Positions 9,682 through 18,850 of a DNA stretch of 64,000 bases are shown here, one piece after another. The stretch is from Methylocaldum sp002005105. Its GTDB lineage: Bacteria > Pseudomonadota > Gammaproteobacteria > Methylococcales > Methylococcaceae. The number at the start of each line of letters is the position of its first letter. The stretch's first letter is position 1. A program made the position numbers and the translations under genes. The stretch covers positions 3,968,001 through 4,032,000 of the forward strand of contig NZ_CP194902.1 of assembly GCF_051027545.1 (NCBI RefSeq), written 5' to 3'. Below the pieces are notes generated by a model, which worked only from the letters and a program-made list of their open reading frames with translations, was not told the DNA's origin and ran no database searches.

Positions 9682-10839
9682 TCACTCCGTACGGCGCGCT
9701 TTCTCCCAAAGAACGGTCTGCCTACCTTTCGAATACCTCACCAGACCGCGGAAGGACGCAAAATTTCCGCTCGCGATGTAATACCAAATCCCCAACAGCC
9801 CTACCTTCCAACCGAACTTTTCCGAGATCCATCCAATAACGGCCAGGAAACCAAATGCGATTTGGGCCCAAAATAATGCAATCACTATTTCGGGAGTATC
9901 CGGTAAAAACATCAATCCCGCGCTGGAAAGAAAGACACCGGCACTGAAGAACGGCAGGAAGAGACGCATGACCTTATGAGATACCAATTCGAAAATTGCG
10001 AGCTTGTCGTTCCATGGCCATAATGCCCGAGCATCCAGGAGCATCTGAAAGCGTCCGGCTGTAATGCGCTGCCTTCGCAAAACCTCGTCGCGCGTGGACA
10101 TCGCCGAACTTTGGAAACACAGCGCCGCCGGATCGTAGATGACTCGAAATCCTTTCCGCAATGTCTGCATGGCGAGGCAGGCATCATCGAGAATCATATT
10201 GGTCGGTATAGGCTCGAATATCGATGCGCGAATGGCGAGCATCGCCCCGCTGACACTGACGGTCGACCCGCATTGAGTTTCCTTCGTTTTAATGTAAGCC
10301 TCGTAGCCCCAATACGATTTCTCGGAGCCGAAGATCGGCGATCTGTTTTTGTGCAAACGCCTGTTGCCATTAACGCATCCGACCTCTGGATCATTAAAAT
10401 TCCGAACCAGAAGCTTTAGACTATCGGCACGATAAATGGCACGTGCGTCCGAAAAAATCAGGATTTCACCCTTGGCTAGAGCGGCGGCCCGATTCATCGC
10501 GGCAGCCTTCCCTTCCCGCACAGGGGAGTGAACAATAGTGATATCCGGTTTATCGGTATATTTACTGATTATTGATGACGTTCTATCCGTCGACCCATCA
10601 TTAACCACTATCACCTCGAGCAGATGCGCCGGGTAATTCAATGACAGACTATTCTCAATTTTCCTGCCTATAATATCCTCTTCATTGTAAGCGCAAACAA
10701 TCAAGCTGACTGTCGGGTGAATCGGCGCTGCGTCGATTCGACGTTGTCTTACCGAGGCAAGCGCTGTAATTAAGATGGGGTATCCGATATAGACGTAACA
10801 AATTAAGCCTAGACATAACCAAAAAATTGATAACATCAT
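9682..10839 (-). CDS. Glycosyltransferase family 2, membrane-anchored
   Basis: A 385-residue processive-type GT2 enzyme. An N-terminal membrane helix is followed by the GT-A domain: VSLIVCAYNEED, VVNDGSTDRT, FSDARA (the DXD-like position), ILDDACLAMQ and the acceptor-site variant RRQRITAGR. Three or four C-terminal membrane segments follow (about 270-365). It should add a sugar to the lipid-linked repeat unit or make a polymer, with active site facing the cytoplasm. Two ATGs are adjacent (10839 and 10836). The CAAGGGATT leader gives the better spacing for the second. Confidence 0.9.
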   Translation of the reverse strand: MMLSIFWLCLGLICYVYIGYPILITALASVRQRRIDAAPIHPTVSLIVCAYNEEDIIGRKIENSLSLNYPAHLLEVIVVNDGSTDRTSSIISKYTDKPDITIVHSPVREGKAAAMNRAAALAKGEILIFSDARAIYRADSLKLLVRNFNDPEVGCVNGNRRLHKNRSPIFGSEKSYWGYEAYIKTKETQCGSTVSVSGAMLAIRASIFEPIPTNMILDDACLAMQTLRKGFRVIYDPAALCFQSSAMSTRDEVLRRQRITAGRFQMLLDARALWPWNDKLAIFELVSHKVMRLFLPFFSAGVFLSSAGLMFLPDTPEIVIALFWAQIAFGFLAVIGWISEKFGWKVGLLGIWYYIASGNFASFRGLVRYSKGRQTVLWEKARRTE

Positions 10840-11006
10840 AATCCCTTGATGTCTTTGTCTAACGGCATTGATGACAGTGTCGAAAGGTTCATGAATGGCC
10901 TAAATCATCGAACTATCGGCCACTCTAAACAACCTTGCTAATACGACACATGAAGTTTCACTTGCTACGTATTTACTCAACGAATTGCGACTCCTTTGCC
11001 TATTAG

Positions 11007-12176
11007 TCAAGCACGAGCGAATCGCCCGGGTATGATATTCAAATTCCTCAACTTCGGCTTCAACACCAACCATACCGGGCGAATCTCAAGAAGTGCTTTT
11101 TGATATACGTAAGCAATCCATCCTCGCACGGTCGGCCTACATAGATAGTAGTGAAATACGTTGTAAAATTGGGGCTTCCATCCACTATGCCATGATGCAT
11201 CCGTAATCAAATTATTAAAACTAATTCCACCCTTGTTCTCATAATAATTCATAAGATATTCGCGAAGCAGATGACCTGGACTACAGAATGAATAGTTTTC
11301 ATCATAACCGATCTTTACGGTATAAAGGGTACTATCCGTAATGAGACTGAACTCCACAGATATAGGCTTTTTATCATGCCACATAATATGAATTTCGCAT
11401 CCGCCTGATCGGGAGTAGTGTTCCATTAGCAGCCTATAAAAGGACTCGAGCTTTTTGTCTAGTTTTATGGCTGTACCAGATCCTTTTCTACCTTTCCAAC
11501 CAGAGGCTTCAACATCTAAAAAAGCCTCGTAAGCCATGCCCAGTTCCGGATGCTTTGATGCAGACGTGTAGGTTATGTTTCCTAAATCTTCGGCACGCTT
11601 TTTTGCTCGTCTCATATTATTTCTGAAAGTTTTCGAAAACCCTTGAAACATTAGATTATAAGGACGCATAACTAAATAGTCGCATTGCCCACAGGATCTT
11701 CGAACATTCCAGATATTAGACTGTTCAGCTAGTGCAGTGACTGCGGCTGATTCTTCAAGGACACGCGGGAGATAAATATAGTCCCAGGAAAGGCCTGGCA
11801 CTTCTTTCAGATGTTTTAAAACGAGAGGCACGTAAGTTTTTACGCGTTCAGGTTTAGCAACCACAAAATCATTGAGGCACATGTGCGGATGGCTCGGGAG
11901 TTGCAGCACCCTCATCTTCAGCCCGAATATTCGTTGCGATGATATCTTCAGTGGGAAAATGGCTTCCGGATTGTCGCTTACATATACCACCGTGAATAAC
12001 ACCGTATCGGGCTGGTCTTCCAGAGCATTTAGATAACAACGGTACCAGTCCGCGAGGTGAAAAAATCGCTTGCCATCCATAACCTTCGTTATGAACTCCC
12101 ACTCGGTTGCGATTTCTTCGAGACCGGATATCCCTCGGAACGTTTTGATAGTTACCTTTTCCGAAATACTGCGCAT
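11007..12176 (-). CDS. FemAB/CelD-type GNAT acyltransferase
   Basis: About 389 residues if translation starts at ATG 12176, which has AAGGG about 9 bases upstream; the frame stays open to 12218. The protein has the two-lobed FemAB-like acetyltransferase_6 pattern: an N-terminal lobe with FFHLADWYRCYL, then FSKTFRNNMRRAKKRAE and a GNAT lobe (VEFSLITDSTLYTVKIGYDE, FCSPGHLLREYLMNYY). Such proteins in polysaccharide loci are predicted to acylate sugars or aminoacylate polymers. The substrate is unknown. It is markedly more AT-rich than its neighbours, which suggests separate acquisition. Confidence 0.8.
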   Translation of the reverse strand: MRSISEKVTIKTFRGISGLEEIATEWEFITKVMDGKRFFHLADWYRCYLNALEDQPDTVLFTVVYVSDNPEAIFPLKISSQRIFGLKMRVLQLPSHPHMCLNDFVVAKPERVKTYVPLVLKHLKEVPGLSWDYIYLPRVLEESAAVTALAEQSNIWNVRRSCGQCDYLVMRPYNLMFQGFSKTFRNNMRRAKKRAEDLGNITYTSASKHPELGMAYEAFLDVEASGWKGRKGSGTAIKLDKKLESFYRLLMEHYSRSGGCEIHIMWHDKKPISVEFSLITDSTLYTVKIGYDENYSFCSPGHLLREYLMNYYENKGGISFNNLITDASWHSGWKPQFYNVFHYYLCRPTVRGWIAYVYQKALLEIRPVWLVLKPKLRNLNIIPGRFARA

Positions 12177-12291
12177 TATGCAATCCCTTGCCCTTGTTCT
12201 TACGGTTAGCCGTTCCATTGGTTAATGGTGCAAAACCCGTGATATTTCGATCGTTTCGTAGTCACCGGTTTAACTCGAAATATCTCAGTGC

Positions 12292-13410
12292 CTATAGAGG
12301 TAAACCAGATTGATAAATTTCCAAGGTCTTCCCGTACATCTGCCTAGTACCGGACTTCTGCTTGACAGCGTAAAAAGCGGCTTCGCCTAAACCGTTTGCC
12401 TCGACCGGATAATCCATGAGCCAACAAATTCCTCTCGCCAGTGCATCCACATCCGCTGGCGGAACAAGAAACGCGGTTTTTCCGTGGTCGAATAGCTCGG
12501 CTAGCCCTCCCACTCCGCTCAAAAGCAAGGGGAGACGATGATTGCATGCCTCCAGGACCGCATACGGCAGACCTTCGGAAAGAGAAGGCAAACAAAACAC
12601 GTCGCTGCCGCTTAAGAGGACGGAGACATCGTTGCGAAAGCCTGCAAAGTGGACAATCTGTTCGAGATCCGCCTTCCTTACCAGTTCTTCATATTCGCTG
12701 CGCAGATAGCCATCTCCCACGACCAGGCACCGTAGCCGAGGCCTGGACTTCGCCAGGCGTGCCAATGCCTCGAACAAGAACCTGTGACCTTTTACGGATT
12801 CGAGCCGGCCGACTACCGTGACTACGAACACGTCGGAACTCCATCCTAGCTCCTTGAAGAATGGAGCAGCCCGCCCGGCCGATGTTTCCTCGGTATATTC
12901 TATGGCGTTGTGGATTAGCGAAATTCGTGTCGATGGAATGCCTAGTTCGGCGAGATATTGGTGTACCGATTCCGATACGGCGATAAAGTGAAAACCGAGC
13001 CGATAGCTCAACTGCAAAACCAGCTCGTATAGCCGCCCTTTCAGAGTGTTGGCGTATTCCAGCCCATACGCACTGTGAACAGTGCAAATACTTCTTGCAC
13101 CTGCCCATGTTGCGGCCAATCCCCCCCAAAACTGGGATTGCGGATTATGAGTATCCACTACCTTATATCCGCCTTTTCGAATTAGGCGATACAAATAGAG
13201 CAATATTCTCGGATCGCCCCGTGCAAACGGCACGGGGAACGAGACTAAATCAGCGGCTTCCAGGCGATGATGCAATGCCGAGCCCTTCAAAGTCGCGACG
13301 GCGTAAGGACGTTCGCCGTGAAGCATTCGCGCTAAGGCGGTAACGCGTACATCCACGCCTCCGTAGTATTTCGCTAAATCGACAATCAAAATGGGGTCAT
13401 TTCGAAGCAT
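12292..13410 (-). CDS. Glycosyltransferase family 4 (GT-B fold)
   Basis: About 372 residues. The N-terminal half has the acceptor-binding pattern YGGVDVRVTALARML and VVDTHNPQSQFWGG. The C-terminal GT1/GT4 domain has VVGRLESVKGHRFLFEALA, LVVGDGYLRSEYEEL, FAGFRNDVSVLLSGSDVFCL, then SLSEGLPYAVLEA with the EX7E nucleotide-sugar pattern. A cytoplasmic enzyme adding a sugar to the repeat unit is expected. The longest frame starts at TTG 13419. ATG 13410 is preferred here, although the upstream small ORF overlaps the TTG and translational coupling is possible. Confidence 0.9.
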   Translation of the reverse strand: MLRNDPILIVDLAKYYGGVDVRVTALARMLHGERPYAVATLKGSALHHRLEAADLVSFPVPFARGDPRILLYLYRLIRKGGYKVVDTHNPQSQFWGGLAATWAGARSICTVHSAYGLEYANTLKGRLYELVLQLSYRLGFHFIAVSESVHQYLAELGIPSTRISLIHNAIEYTEETSAGRAAPFFKELGWSSDVFVVTVVGRLESVKGHRFLFEALARLAKSRPRLRCLVVGDGYLRSEYEELVRKADLEQIVHFAGFRNDVSVLLSGSDVFCLPSLSEGLPYAVLEACNHRLPLLLSGVGGLAELFDHGKTAFLVPPADVDALARGICWLMDYPVEANGLGEAAFYAVKQKSGTRQMYGKTLEIYQSGLPL

Positions 13411-13415
13411 GGCCT

Positions 13416-13550
13416 TCAAAAAGCTGTTGAAGAATTAGCTCTAAAATTCCTTTGACCTAAGATCGGCAAAATATCTTTCTCCGAGCGATGTATATCGAGT
13501 TGAGCTCCAATTTCAGTCAGCAGCTTCTTCGAAATTTCTACGATATCCAT
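13416..13550 (-). CDS. Small ORF (44 residues) between sulfotransferase and GT4 genes
   Basis: Begins MDIVEISKKLLTEIGAQL and ends FRANSSTAF. It has a strong ribosome binding site (GGGAG, 5 bases before the ATG). Its stop overlaps the first possible start of the GT4 gene. No family is recognised. It could be a coupling leader peptide, a small accessory protein or the remnant of a longer gene. It was found by translating the gap by hand. Confidence 0.4.
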   Translation of the reverse strand: MDIVEISKKLLTEIGAQLDIHRSEKDILPILGQRNFRANSSTAF

Positions 13551-13573
13551 CGTCACTCCCTCGTTCGGCAAAC

Positions 13574-14341
13574 TCATTCAAGGTATCTTTCCCATGGCGT
13601 ATTCTTCAACGCCCCCCTAACTTCGTCGAAGTTCGAAATAAGCTGATGAAGCGGCTCCGGATTCTGCTTCCTATACGCGATCCTATTTGAATTCCATTGT
13701 TTGGCGCCTACGAAGTTTATTGCCTTCGAGGCTATGTTATCGAAGTCGTCCACCAAATCTTCATAATAAATTTCGAGCATATCGTGGTCTGCGAATCGAC
13801 CACGTGTTTGGGATTCCCAATTTTGGATCTGCATTATTTGCGCAACTAAATTTCCCGGTTCCAGGTGGACTTTCTTTCGGTCAACCGGAACTTTTTTCCG
13901 CAAATTCCTCTGCAGCCAAATATCGGTTTTGAATGCGATGGCCAGGGACACCAGTGTCCTCAAGCGATTACGGCGCATCAAGTGGATGATCTTGAATTCC
14001 TTCAATTTCTGGAATTCAGTCCATTCTTGGTTGGTCAAGTGGTTATAAAAAATCTTGCACCCGACCGCGCGGACGCAGCGTGCATATTCGTTATATAGAC
14101 GAGATATACCTTCATTAAAACCTTGCCCGATAATCCGGTTATCCGAGCTAAATATCTCATGGAACATCTCGACCTCAGAGCTGGACCGGAATACGTCCAA
14201 CAAAAGGTTTGAACCCGTGCGTGCATGCCCGATAAGCGCAAATCGGGTATATTGCGTGTGCACCCCGGACGCATAACTCATAGCCCACAACGAGGCTGCC
14301 TTCAAAGCCGAATGTAGTCGTACCAAATTACTGACTCCCAC
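13574..14341 (-). CDS. Sulfotransferase-like protein
   Basis: A 255-residue protein with the P-loop-like 5'-phosphosulfate site FALIGHARTGSNLLLDVF (about 35-52) and a 3'-phosphate-binding region IIHLMRRNRLRTLVSLAIA (about 118-136). These fit the Stf0/sulfotransferase family, which uses PAPS to sulfate carbohydrates. The C-terminal part (YYEDLVDDFD, WERYLE) also fits. In this locus it would sulfate the exopolysaccharide. No PAPS synthesis gene is nearby. The listed start is GTG 14341; a downstream ATG at residue 21 is possible but would sit close to the P-loop. Confidence 0.75.
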   Translation of the reverse strand: MGVSNLVRLHSALKAASLWAMSYASGVHTQYTRFALIGHARTGSNLLLDVFRSSSEVEMFHEIFSSDNRIIGQGFNEGISRLYNEYARCVRAVGCKIFYNHLTNQEWTEFQKLKEFKIIHLMRRNRLRTLVSLAIAFKTDIWLQRNLRKKVPVDRKKVHLEPGNLVAQIMQIQNWESQTRGRFADHDMLEIYYEDLVDDFDNIASKAINFVGAKQWNSNRIAYRKQNPEPLHQLISNFDEVRGALKNTPWERYLE

Positions 14342-14841
14342 GGGTGTTTCTTATTGTTTCTGTGTTGGGTGGTTACAGCATCTATCCGACGTTCCTTGCC
14401 TTGGGAAAAATCCAAAGCGTCGTTGCCAACAGCAGACTCCGGCATAACCCTACTCGTTGAGTTAACCTATCAAGCTACCTGGCGAGGGTTGCGGCTAAAA
14501 CAACCTATTTCGAAACTAAGAAGCCCACTAAAGGCTCCTTAAAAACAAAACCAATATGCAAAGCTCAACTTAACGCGTTTGAGCATAAACTGAGATACCG
14601 ACTGGATGCAGAGTCTAGACCGGTCACTTTTTCGGCCATTTGAAACATCCCTGTGCACCCGAATACGTAGGTGCATTGTGCTGGTTAAACCACTGATATA
14701 AAACTCGAACAACTACCTAAGAAAGGCTACTTACACGAGTCAGCGTGTCCTCAGGTGTTACACTCGGCCGTCGCTTCCCCTTCTCTTTCTTTCGTCCGAG
14801 CACCAGCCACAACCGAGCCTGCGGTCGGTACATCTTGTATC
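14342..14841. other. Intergenic region, no gene seen
   Basis: About 500 AT-richer bases upstream of the sulfotransferase gene and downstream of the second secreted-protein gene. The open frame at 14354-14542 has no ribosome binding site or recognisable content. The promoter for the minus-strand glycosyltransferase group probably lies here, but no clear -35/-10 pair was assigned. Confidence 0.4.
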
Positions 14842-15898
14842 AGTTACTAGGAGCGATTGCGTAGATACGCTGTTTGGTCAGCAAGCCATCGAGCAGATCG
14901 GTAGGGTAGTTTTTCCAGCCAATCGATTTCTCCCCCAAGCCCAGCGCCTCCCATTTGGCTTTGGCGGTGGCGTTGTCCTCGAACTGGAAGTGCGCGCCGC
15001 CGGCCGTGTCGGAGATGAACCAGCCGTAATCCCTAAGGGCCACGGCGATGATCCGCGCCGCCCGACGGGTCTGGCCGGTCAATTGGCTCGGTAGGGCGTT
15101 CACCCACTCGTCGATCTCGGCATCGGTGATGTTCAGCGCAAACCGGGTGCCCATGGGCAGTCCATTGTCGGTAGCTCGGCCGTCCGACTTGGTGGCCGGC
15201 GCCACGAAGGTCTTCGCGGTGTTCCGGCTCGGCATCGACAGCGCGTGCTCGATCTTGCCCTGAGCAATCTCCTCCGGTCTCACCAGCATGGCGAGGTAGG
15301 GAATGCCGCAGCCGCGCGAGGGCTTGAAGCCGTCTTCCTTGGTCAAATACGAGCCCGGCACCAGATTGCCGTTCGAAACATGGACGGCGGCCCCATCGAA
15401 ACTCGCCTGCCACAAATCCCATTCGCGCCCTCTGTCCGGGTCGAGGATGATCACCTGGCTATCGGAGCCGGTCGCGGGCTTCCAATCCGGGCTCCAGGGG
15501 ATCTTGGTACCGTTGAGTTTGTTCCATGATGGCGCTCGGACTGGGTAAGAGCCTTTCGCGGTGCCGGCCATGTACACCGGATAGGTATAGCCGCTGAAGG
15601 ACAGATTGAAATTGCCGACCCGCGACGGCGAATATTGCCACAGGCGATTGGTCAAGGCATCGGACTGGGGATGGCGCGGCAGCCCGTCCACCGGTCGGTT
15701 CCAGGGCGCATTCGGGCCGAACGGACGAACATAGCGCGTAGTTGCCGGAGATGGATTAGTTGTTTTCGATCCTCTGGCGCGCAGAGCGGTCGGATCATCA
15801 ACTGCTCGCGGCGTCGCGGCGCCAACCCAAGAGCAACCGCAACATGCTCCCAAAACGATACTGACTAGGCAGTACCTCAAAACATCCTGTTTATTCAT
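14840..15898 (-). CDS. Uncharacterised secreted protein, copy 2
   Basis: About 352 residues. The start is placed at ATG 15898 because AGGAG lies 4 bases upstream. The N-terminus is a secretion signal ending in a lipobox-like VLGAC, so it may be a lipoprotein, unlike copy 1. From YVRPFGPNAPWNRPVDG onward it is nearly the same as the protein at 1-987. Differences cluster in patches, for example SWNKLNGT versus GMGNLNGT and FDGAAVHVSNG versus FNGSRIRISNG. DNA similarity starts at the mature domain and stops at the stop codon, so only the coding body is duplicated. Function is unknown. Confidence 0.85.
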   Translation of the reverse strand: MNKQDVLRYCLVSIVLGACCGCSWVGAATPRAVDDPTALRARGSKTTNPSPATTRYVRPFGPNAPWNRPVDGLPRHPQSDALTNRLWQYSPSRVGNFNLSFSGYTYPVYMAGTAKGSYPVRAPSWNKLNGTKIPWSPDWKPATGSDSQVIILDPDRGREWDLWQASFDGAAVHVSNGNLVPGSYLTKEDGFKPSRGCGIPYLAMLVRPEEIAQGKIEHALSMPSRNTAKTFVAPATKSDGRATDNGLPMGTRFALNITDAEIDEWVNALPSQLTGQTRRAARIIAVALRDYGWFISDTAGGAHFQFEDNATAKAKWEALGLGEKSIGWKNYPTDLLDGLLTKQRIYAIAPSN

Positions 15899-16062
15899 GA
15901 CACTCCTTTTTTGATCGATTCTAAACAAGAGCCGCCCTCTTTAAAACCGTAAGAGACCAACGGAACGTCTTTTTGCAATGTGGAGAGCGACGAGCGAACG
16001 CCACATCGAGGCTTCATAACGGGAAAGACCTCGAGCGATCGGGGTAGAGACGGCAAGTCACA

Positions 16063-16764
16063 CTACCGAGCCATGATCTCCCTTCCAGGATAAAAAATCA
16101 GGGTAGTGTAAAGATAAGCGATCGCCTCGTCCGTTACGGTTCGAAATCCCTCGCTGGACCGCCACCAGCGCATCGGGTCGTGACTTTCATCCTCGACGGC
16201 GATGACACCAACGGGGATAGACCGCCCGATAGCCGTCTGGAACAACAGGCGGCTTCGGCGGGCGTGAACCCCGAGCGACACAACGGTCAGCGAGCGTTCC
16301 TCAATCCCGTTCCGAGCAAACCAGTTTCGTAGAGCGATAGCGGATATGTACGTCCGATCCGTCCTGCTCCGCGGCGCCGGAACCGGCTGGACTACATCCG
16401 CATCCAGCCCCAGTTCGACCAACATGGCGGCGCCGGCCTCGGCGGACGTTCCGTATTTCTGGAGCAACCGTCCTCTCTCGATAGGGCCGCCGGTGACGTA
16501 GAGCCGGGTGTATCGACCGCGTTCGAATTCGGCAATCACTTGCTCCATCGCGTAATCCGGCATCCATCCCTCTGCCACAAGGCCGCCCCCGGAAATCGGG
16601 TCGCTGATCGATAAAAAAGGATGGATCCTACCAACGATGAAAGCGGCGGAACTCAAGGAAACGAGAAAAAGAACCATCCAACCGTGAGCGGTAGGCAACC
16701 AACATGAACGTCGGTGAATCAGACCAAGACATAGCCTACGCCGCGTAAAATCCGTTTCTTGCAT
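16063..16764 (-). CDS. SanA/YdcF-like DUF218 protein
   Basis: About 233 residues. The ATG at 16764 has AGGA 6 bases upstream; in-frame ATG 16770 and GTG 16782 are alternatives. One N-terminal membrane helix (VLFLVSLSSAAFIVGRI) precedes a DUF218 domain: GGGLVAEGW, YTRLYVTGGP, SRTDRTYISAIALRNWF, LTVVSLGVHARRSRLLF. DUF218 proteins are envelope-associated and several occur next to exosortase or polysaccharide genes. Their biochemical role is not settled. The C-terminal IAYLYTTLIFYPG also fits the family. Confidence 0.75.
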   Translation of the reverse strand: MQETDFTRRRLCLGLIHRRSCWLPTAHGWMVLFLVSLSSAAFIVGRIHPFLSISDPISGGGLVAEGWMPDYAMEQVIAEFERGRYTRLYVTGGPIERGRLLQKYGTSAEAGAAMLVELGLDADVVQPVPAPRSRTDRTYISAIALRNWFARNGIEERSLTVVSLGVHARRSRLLFQTAIGRSIPVGVIAVEDESHDPMRWWRSSEGFRTVTDEAIAYLYTTLIFYPGREIMAR

Positions 16765-17056
16765 GTCCATTCCTAAAGGCACCCTTGTGCAGGCACAGAG
16801 ATATCGATCGAGGCCGCCCGCACCGGAGGTGGAGACGGCGCGATTAATACTGCTTTGGTGAATCGTCGCTCAAGCCCGATGCGACATAAGGAGCGCCGCC
16901 TCGCAGGCTCGTGCATTTGTACCCAGCAGGGGGTTCGGAAACGCTCGGCTTCCCACCGAACGGTGCCGTTTTACCCACCATGCGCCATATGAGATAGACT
17001 TTCGACCATTTAACGCGCCATCGGCTTTAGCGCATCAATGTTTCAAATCCTTTGTC

Positions 17057-17989
17057 ATGCTTTCCCTAAGAATCGTTAGTTCAGCGGTGCTGGCACCTTT
17101 GTTGGTCATACTTCTTTGCGCCTCGCTCGCCGCGTTTTTCGCCTACCCGATCTTTTGGATCACGGATGGTGCCATCGGGTTTCATACCCTGGTAAACCGC
17201 AGCGGTCATTTGCTTCTCCTTCTCAGCATCATTCCGGCGGCGAAATTCTTCAGCCTGCGCCGTCCGGACATCGGGGTGGGAACCAAGTCCGAGCTGTCTC
17301 GCCAGGTCGCGGTCGGTGTTCCGTTGGGAGCCGCCATGCTCGCCCTTCATGCCTTGGCGTTGATCGCCCTGGACGTTCGCGAGATCGATATGGATGCCTG
17401 GTCGAATACCCATCGCCTCGGAATGACCGCACTTAAGGCACTCGGCATAGGATTGGTCGTGGCAATCATAGAAGAAACGATTTTCCGCGGCGTTCTGTTC
17501 GCCGCACTTCGAAAAGCGGCCGGAACCCTATCGGCCGTCGCCATCAGTTCCTTTTATTTCGCCCTACTCCATTTCTTGCGCAGCGACTTGAAACCCGCAG
17601 CGGCCGATGTCGACTGGACTACAGGTTTTCGAATCGTAGGGGATGCCCTGGCCACTCTTCCAACCCTGGATCCCTCCTCTTTTCTCGCGTTATTCCTCGC
17701 GGCAGTCTTTCTCGCCTGGATTCGGGTGGCTTTTCCCTTGGGCTTGGGCTACTGCATCGGCATACATGCCGGGTGGGTCTGCGTCATCAAGACCACCAAA
17801 GCGGCAACGAACGGCGTTCCGAACGGATACTGGTCGTTTTTGACCGGGTCTTACGACGGGATGATCGGTTATCTCACCGCTGCCTGGATGAGCGCCCTGA
17901 TCGTGCTGCTCGTGATCCGCATCCGCCGCCGGTCCGGCCCTGAAAAGGATCGGCGGTCGCCGGGCAGATTAGCGAAAGAGCCCATTTGA
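17057..17989 (+). CDS. CPBP-family intramembrane metalloprotease
   Basis: A 310-residue polytopic membrane protein with the CPBP (CaaX protease and bacteriocin-processing) motifs. EETIFRG (about 142-148) has the paired glutamates and arginine, FALLHF supplies the next histidine, and GIHAGW the final motif. Family members are glutamate-type intramembrane proteases, and some are linked to exosortase systems. No obvious ribosome binding site precedes ATG 17057, so the start is uncertain. Its stop overlaps the TTG start option of cmoA. Confidence 0.85.
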   Translation: MLSLRIVSSAVLAPLLVILLCASLAAFFAYPIFWITDGAIGFHTLVNRSGHLLLLLSIIPAAKFFSLRRPDIGVGTKSELSRQVAVGVPLGAAMLALHALALIALDVREIDMDAWSNTHRLGMTALKALGIGLVVAIIEETIFRGVLFAALRKAAGTLSAVAISSFYFALLHFLRSDLKPAAADVDWTTGFRIVGDALATLPTLDPSSFLALFLAAVFLAWIRVAFPLGLGYCIGIHAGWVCVIKTTKAATNGVPNGYWSFLTGSYDGMIGYLTAAWMSALIVLLVIRIRRRSGPEKDRRSPGRLAKEPI

Positions 17990-18720
17990 ATACGATGACT
18001 AAAGACGATTTATTCAAAGAAAAGCGTCCAATGGTGACGGATTTCGATTTCGGAAAGGATACCGCCGAGGTTTTCGACGACATGCTGGATCGCTCGGTCC
18101 CCTTCTATGCGGAAATTCAACGCATGATCGGAGAGATCGCGGGAGATTTTGCCGTCCCCGGAACCAATCTTTACGACCTGGGCTGTTCGACCGGCACGAC
18201 GTTCATCGGGCTCGATCCGGTCGTTCCGGCAGAAGTTGCCTTTATCGGCGTGGACTCCTCGCCCGATATGTTGAAAAAGGCGCGGAAAAAGCTGCAAGAA
18301 AACAGTATTTCACACACTTACGAGCTGATCTGCCTGAGCCTGGACGACGGCGTTCCCATTCTGAACGCCTCTGTGGTCATCCTGAACTTGACGCTGCAAT
18401 TCGTCCGTCCGCTCAACCGTGACCGCGTTATTTCGAGCATCGCTCACGGATTGAACGACGGCGGCTGCCTCATTCTGGTCGAAAAAGTGCTCAGTCAGGA
18501 CTCGACCATCAACCGTCTGTTTATCAAGCATTATTACGAGTTCAAGAAGCGCAACGGCTACAGCGAGCTCGAAATTTCCCAAAAGCGGGAAGCATTGGAA
18601 AACGTCCTGATTCCCTACCATCTCGAGGAAAATCGCGAGCTATTGCTGCGGAATGGCTTCAAATCGTGCGACGTCTTTTTCCGCTGGTACAACTTCTGCG
18701 GGATGCTGGCATTGAAATGA
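17986..18720 (+). CDS. cmoA: Carboxy-S-adenosyl-L-methionine synthase
   Basis: CmoA converts SAM and prephenate to carboxy-SAM, used by CmoB to modify uridine-34 of tRNAs. The 244-residue protein has the SAM motif LYDLGCSTGTTFIGL, the CmoA-specific NLTLQFV, and YYEFKKRNGYSELEI followed by QKREALENVLIPY. The length matches the family. TTG 17986 overlaps the upstream gene; ATG 17995 would remove three residues. Unusually, no cmoB follows; the neighbour is a CPBP protease gene. Confidence 0.88.
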   Translation: MNTMTKDDLFKEKRPMVTDFDFGKDTAEVFDDMLDRSVPFYAEIQRMIGEIAGDFAVPGTNLYDLGCSTGTTFIGLDPVVPAEVAFIGVDSSPDMLKKARKKLQENSISHTYELICLSLDDGVPILNASVVILNLTLQFVRPLNRDRVISSIAHGLNDGGCLILVEKVLSQDSTINRLFIKHYYEFKKRNGYSELEISQKREALENVLIPYHLEENRELLLRNGFKSCDVFFRWYNFCGMLALK

Positions 18721-18850
18721 TTTCCGATTCGCCGGCGCGACGATCGCCGACGTTCCGAGTACGCAGCGGTCTGCTTTCCAGCCGCAATGCGACTTCCCTC
18801 GAGCAGCCGACCGGGACGACTACCCCGGATGCCTCCGGCCCGGAATACGC

